Source: CAYYMD01 sp964472875
GTDB taxonomy: Bacteria > Planctomycetota > Phycisphaerae > SM23-33
Length of the DNA: 64,000 nt
Reading direction: 5' to 3'
Assembly: GCA_964472875.1 (NCBI GenBank)
Contig: CAYYMD010000006.1
Span: 7,485 to 71,484 of the forward strand
Shown in pieces: positions 63,574 to 64,000 of the stretch. Both the position numbers and the translations under genes were made by a program. Each line of letters opens with the position of its first letter. Positions within the stretch are counted from its first letter, which is position 1. A model generated the notes under the pieces. The model was given only the letters and a program-made list of their open reading frames with translations. It did not search any database and had not been told where the DNA came from.

Positions 63574-63645
63574 CTACCCGGCCAGGACTTGAACCTGGAA
63601 CGGGAGGACCAAAACCTCCTGTGTTACCAATTACACCACCGGGTA
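63574..63645 (-). tRNA. tRNA-Gln (anticodon UUG)
   Basis: Complete cloverleaf on the minus strand: acceptor TACCCGG/CCGGGTA, D arm, anticodon stem GGAGG/CCTCC with loop TTTTGGT (anticodon TTG at 63612-63610), and T arm CCAGGTTCAAGTCCTGG. CCA is not encoded. It leads into prs and is probably cotranscribed from the promoter at 63904-63932. The matching synthetase, glnS, is also in the window. Confidence 0.95.
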
Positions 63646-64000
63646 ACGACTTTGGAATTAATCCCTAAATGTTCCTTTCCGGCCGGCCGGGATTCGCCCA
63701 ACCTCTGCGGGCTGTGCCGCGGCCATGCCGCTTTGCATCCGGCGGCGCCGGGTATTTAACAAGATCAGTTATTTACGAGTAGCGGCGTGTGTCCGTCCTG
63801 AGGTCTGAACGAGCGGCCGCTGCCTCGCTCGCCCATTCCCCCGCCGGCTTTACACCGCGGGAGGCGCCCCGTGAGGACGAAATTAATCCGTATTACAGAA
63901 CGGATATTAACGCCGCCGACAAATCTTGTCAACGCTTTATTCAGATTGGATAGTGTCAAATATTATGTGTAAGTTTTATTTTGTGCCATCTGGCGAGCTG
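63646..64000. other. Right-edge region, promoter and leader
   Basis: 355 bp. No gene seen apart from the promoter at 63904-63932; a minus-strand frame at 63765-63959 begins at TTG without a ribosome site and is GC-biased, so I do not accept it. The leader from the promoter to tRNA-Gln is about 250 nt and has several self-complementary GC blocks. Confidence 0.4.
63904..63932 (-). promoter_or_regulatory. Promoter of the tRNA-Gln/prs/ribosomal-protein run
   Basis: TTGACA (63932-63927), 17-bp spacer, TAATAT (63909-63904). It reads toward tRNA-Gln, prs, rplY, pth, rpsF, ssb, rpsR, rplI and dnaB, all on the same strand with gaps under 120 bp. Confidence 0.75.

Noticed and set aside
62527..63759. 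A 410-codon plus-strand frame
   Set aside because: It lies antisense to prs and spans the tRNA-Gln gene; prs motifs on the minus strand are unambiguous.
1..64000. CRISPR array or phage/defence island
   Set aside because: No regularly spaced repeats and no cas, restriction, toxin-antitoxin pair or phage structural genes were seen across the window.

Overview
The window most resembles a member of the Planctomycetota, probably class Phycisphaerae (Sedimentisphaerales-like); a related PVC lineage such as Lentisphaerae or Kiritimatiellae cannot be excluded. The evidence is a Tat-exported sulfatase/GH32 cluster, a two-step radical-SAM haem-type gene pair, many Cys-anchored lipoproteins and a moderately GC-rich coding style. 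No 16S gene is present, so this is inference from gene content.

Layout. 1-5.4 kb (minus): an operon running Rrf2 regulator, siroheme nitrite/sulfite reductase, APS/PAPS reductase, then an outer-membrane efflux protein and a CusB-type metal efflux adaptor that runs off the left edge. A 34-bp palindrome at 5465-5498 carries consensus promoters on both strands and separates this operon from larE and thi4 on the plus strand, giving a compact sulfur-metabolism region. 7.6-17 kb: tRNA-Arg(UCU), DUF167, leuD, pyrF, a Zn alcohol dehydrogenase, a membrane protein, a GAF/HD-GYP protein converging on and overlapping a ferredoxin-ASKHA (DUF4445) activator, a membrane-anchored hypothetical and a beta-CASP metallo-beta-lactamase protein. 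17-36.5 kb: a sodium:solute symporter, a decayed IS110-like fragment, lepA, thpR, a PfkB kinase, divergent gltX/glnS, a CPA2 antiporter-EIIA fusion, a Y-family polymerase, an aldolase-family enzyme, GTP-PEP carboxykinase, nadD, a putative small RNA with two C-rich loops, coaD, a tiny lipoprotein and a YkgJ protein.

36.8-52.8 kb is an all-minus polysaccharide-utilisation block: two GH32 enzymes, five Tat-type sulfatases, one SGNH sialate O-acetylesterase-like esterase, and a GH29-like hydrolase with TPR-like repeats, with ubiE/menG embedded. The combination suggests exported degradation of a sulfated, acetylated, fructose-containing glycan; the substrate is inferred. A short C-terminal relic of another GH32 gene lies just upstream of the first GH32.

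53-64 kb is core: a strongly translated-looking 23-residue membrane peptide, yidD/rnpA, a TPR lipoprotein, an AhbC/NirJ-like plus HemN/HemW-like radical SAM pair, and the classical run tRNA-Gln(UUG), prs, rplY, pth, rpsF, ssb, rpsR, rplI, dnaB. Three ribosomal proteins in that run carry long acidic tails.

The observations I rate highest are the C-rich-loop RNA, the symmetrical divergent promoter, the active-site cysteine in Thi4 beside LarE, the putative sulfated-fructan locus, and the micropeptide.
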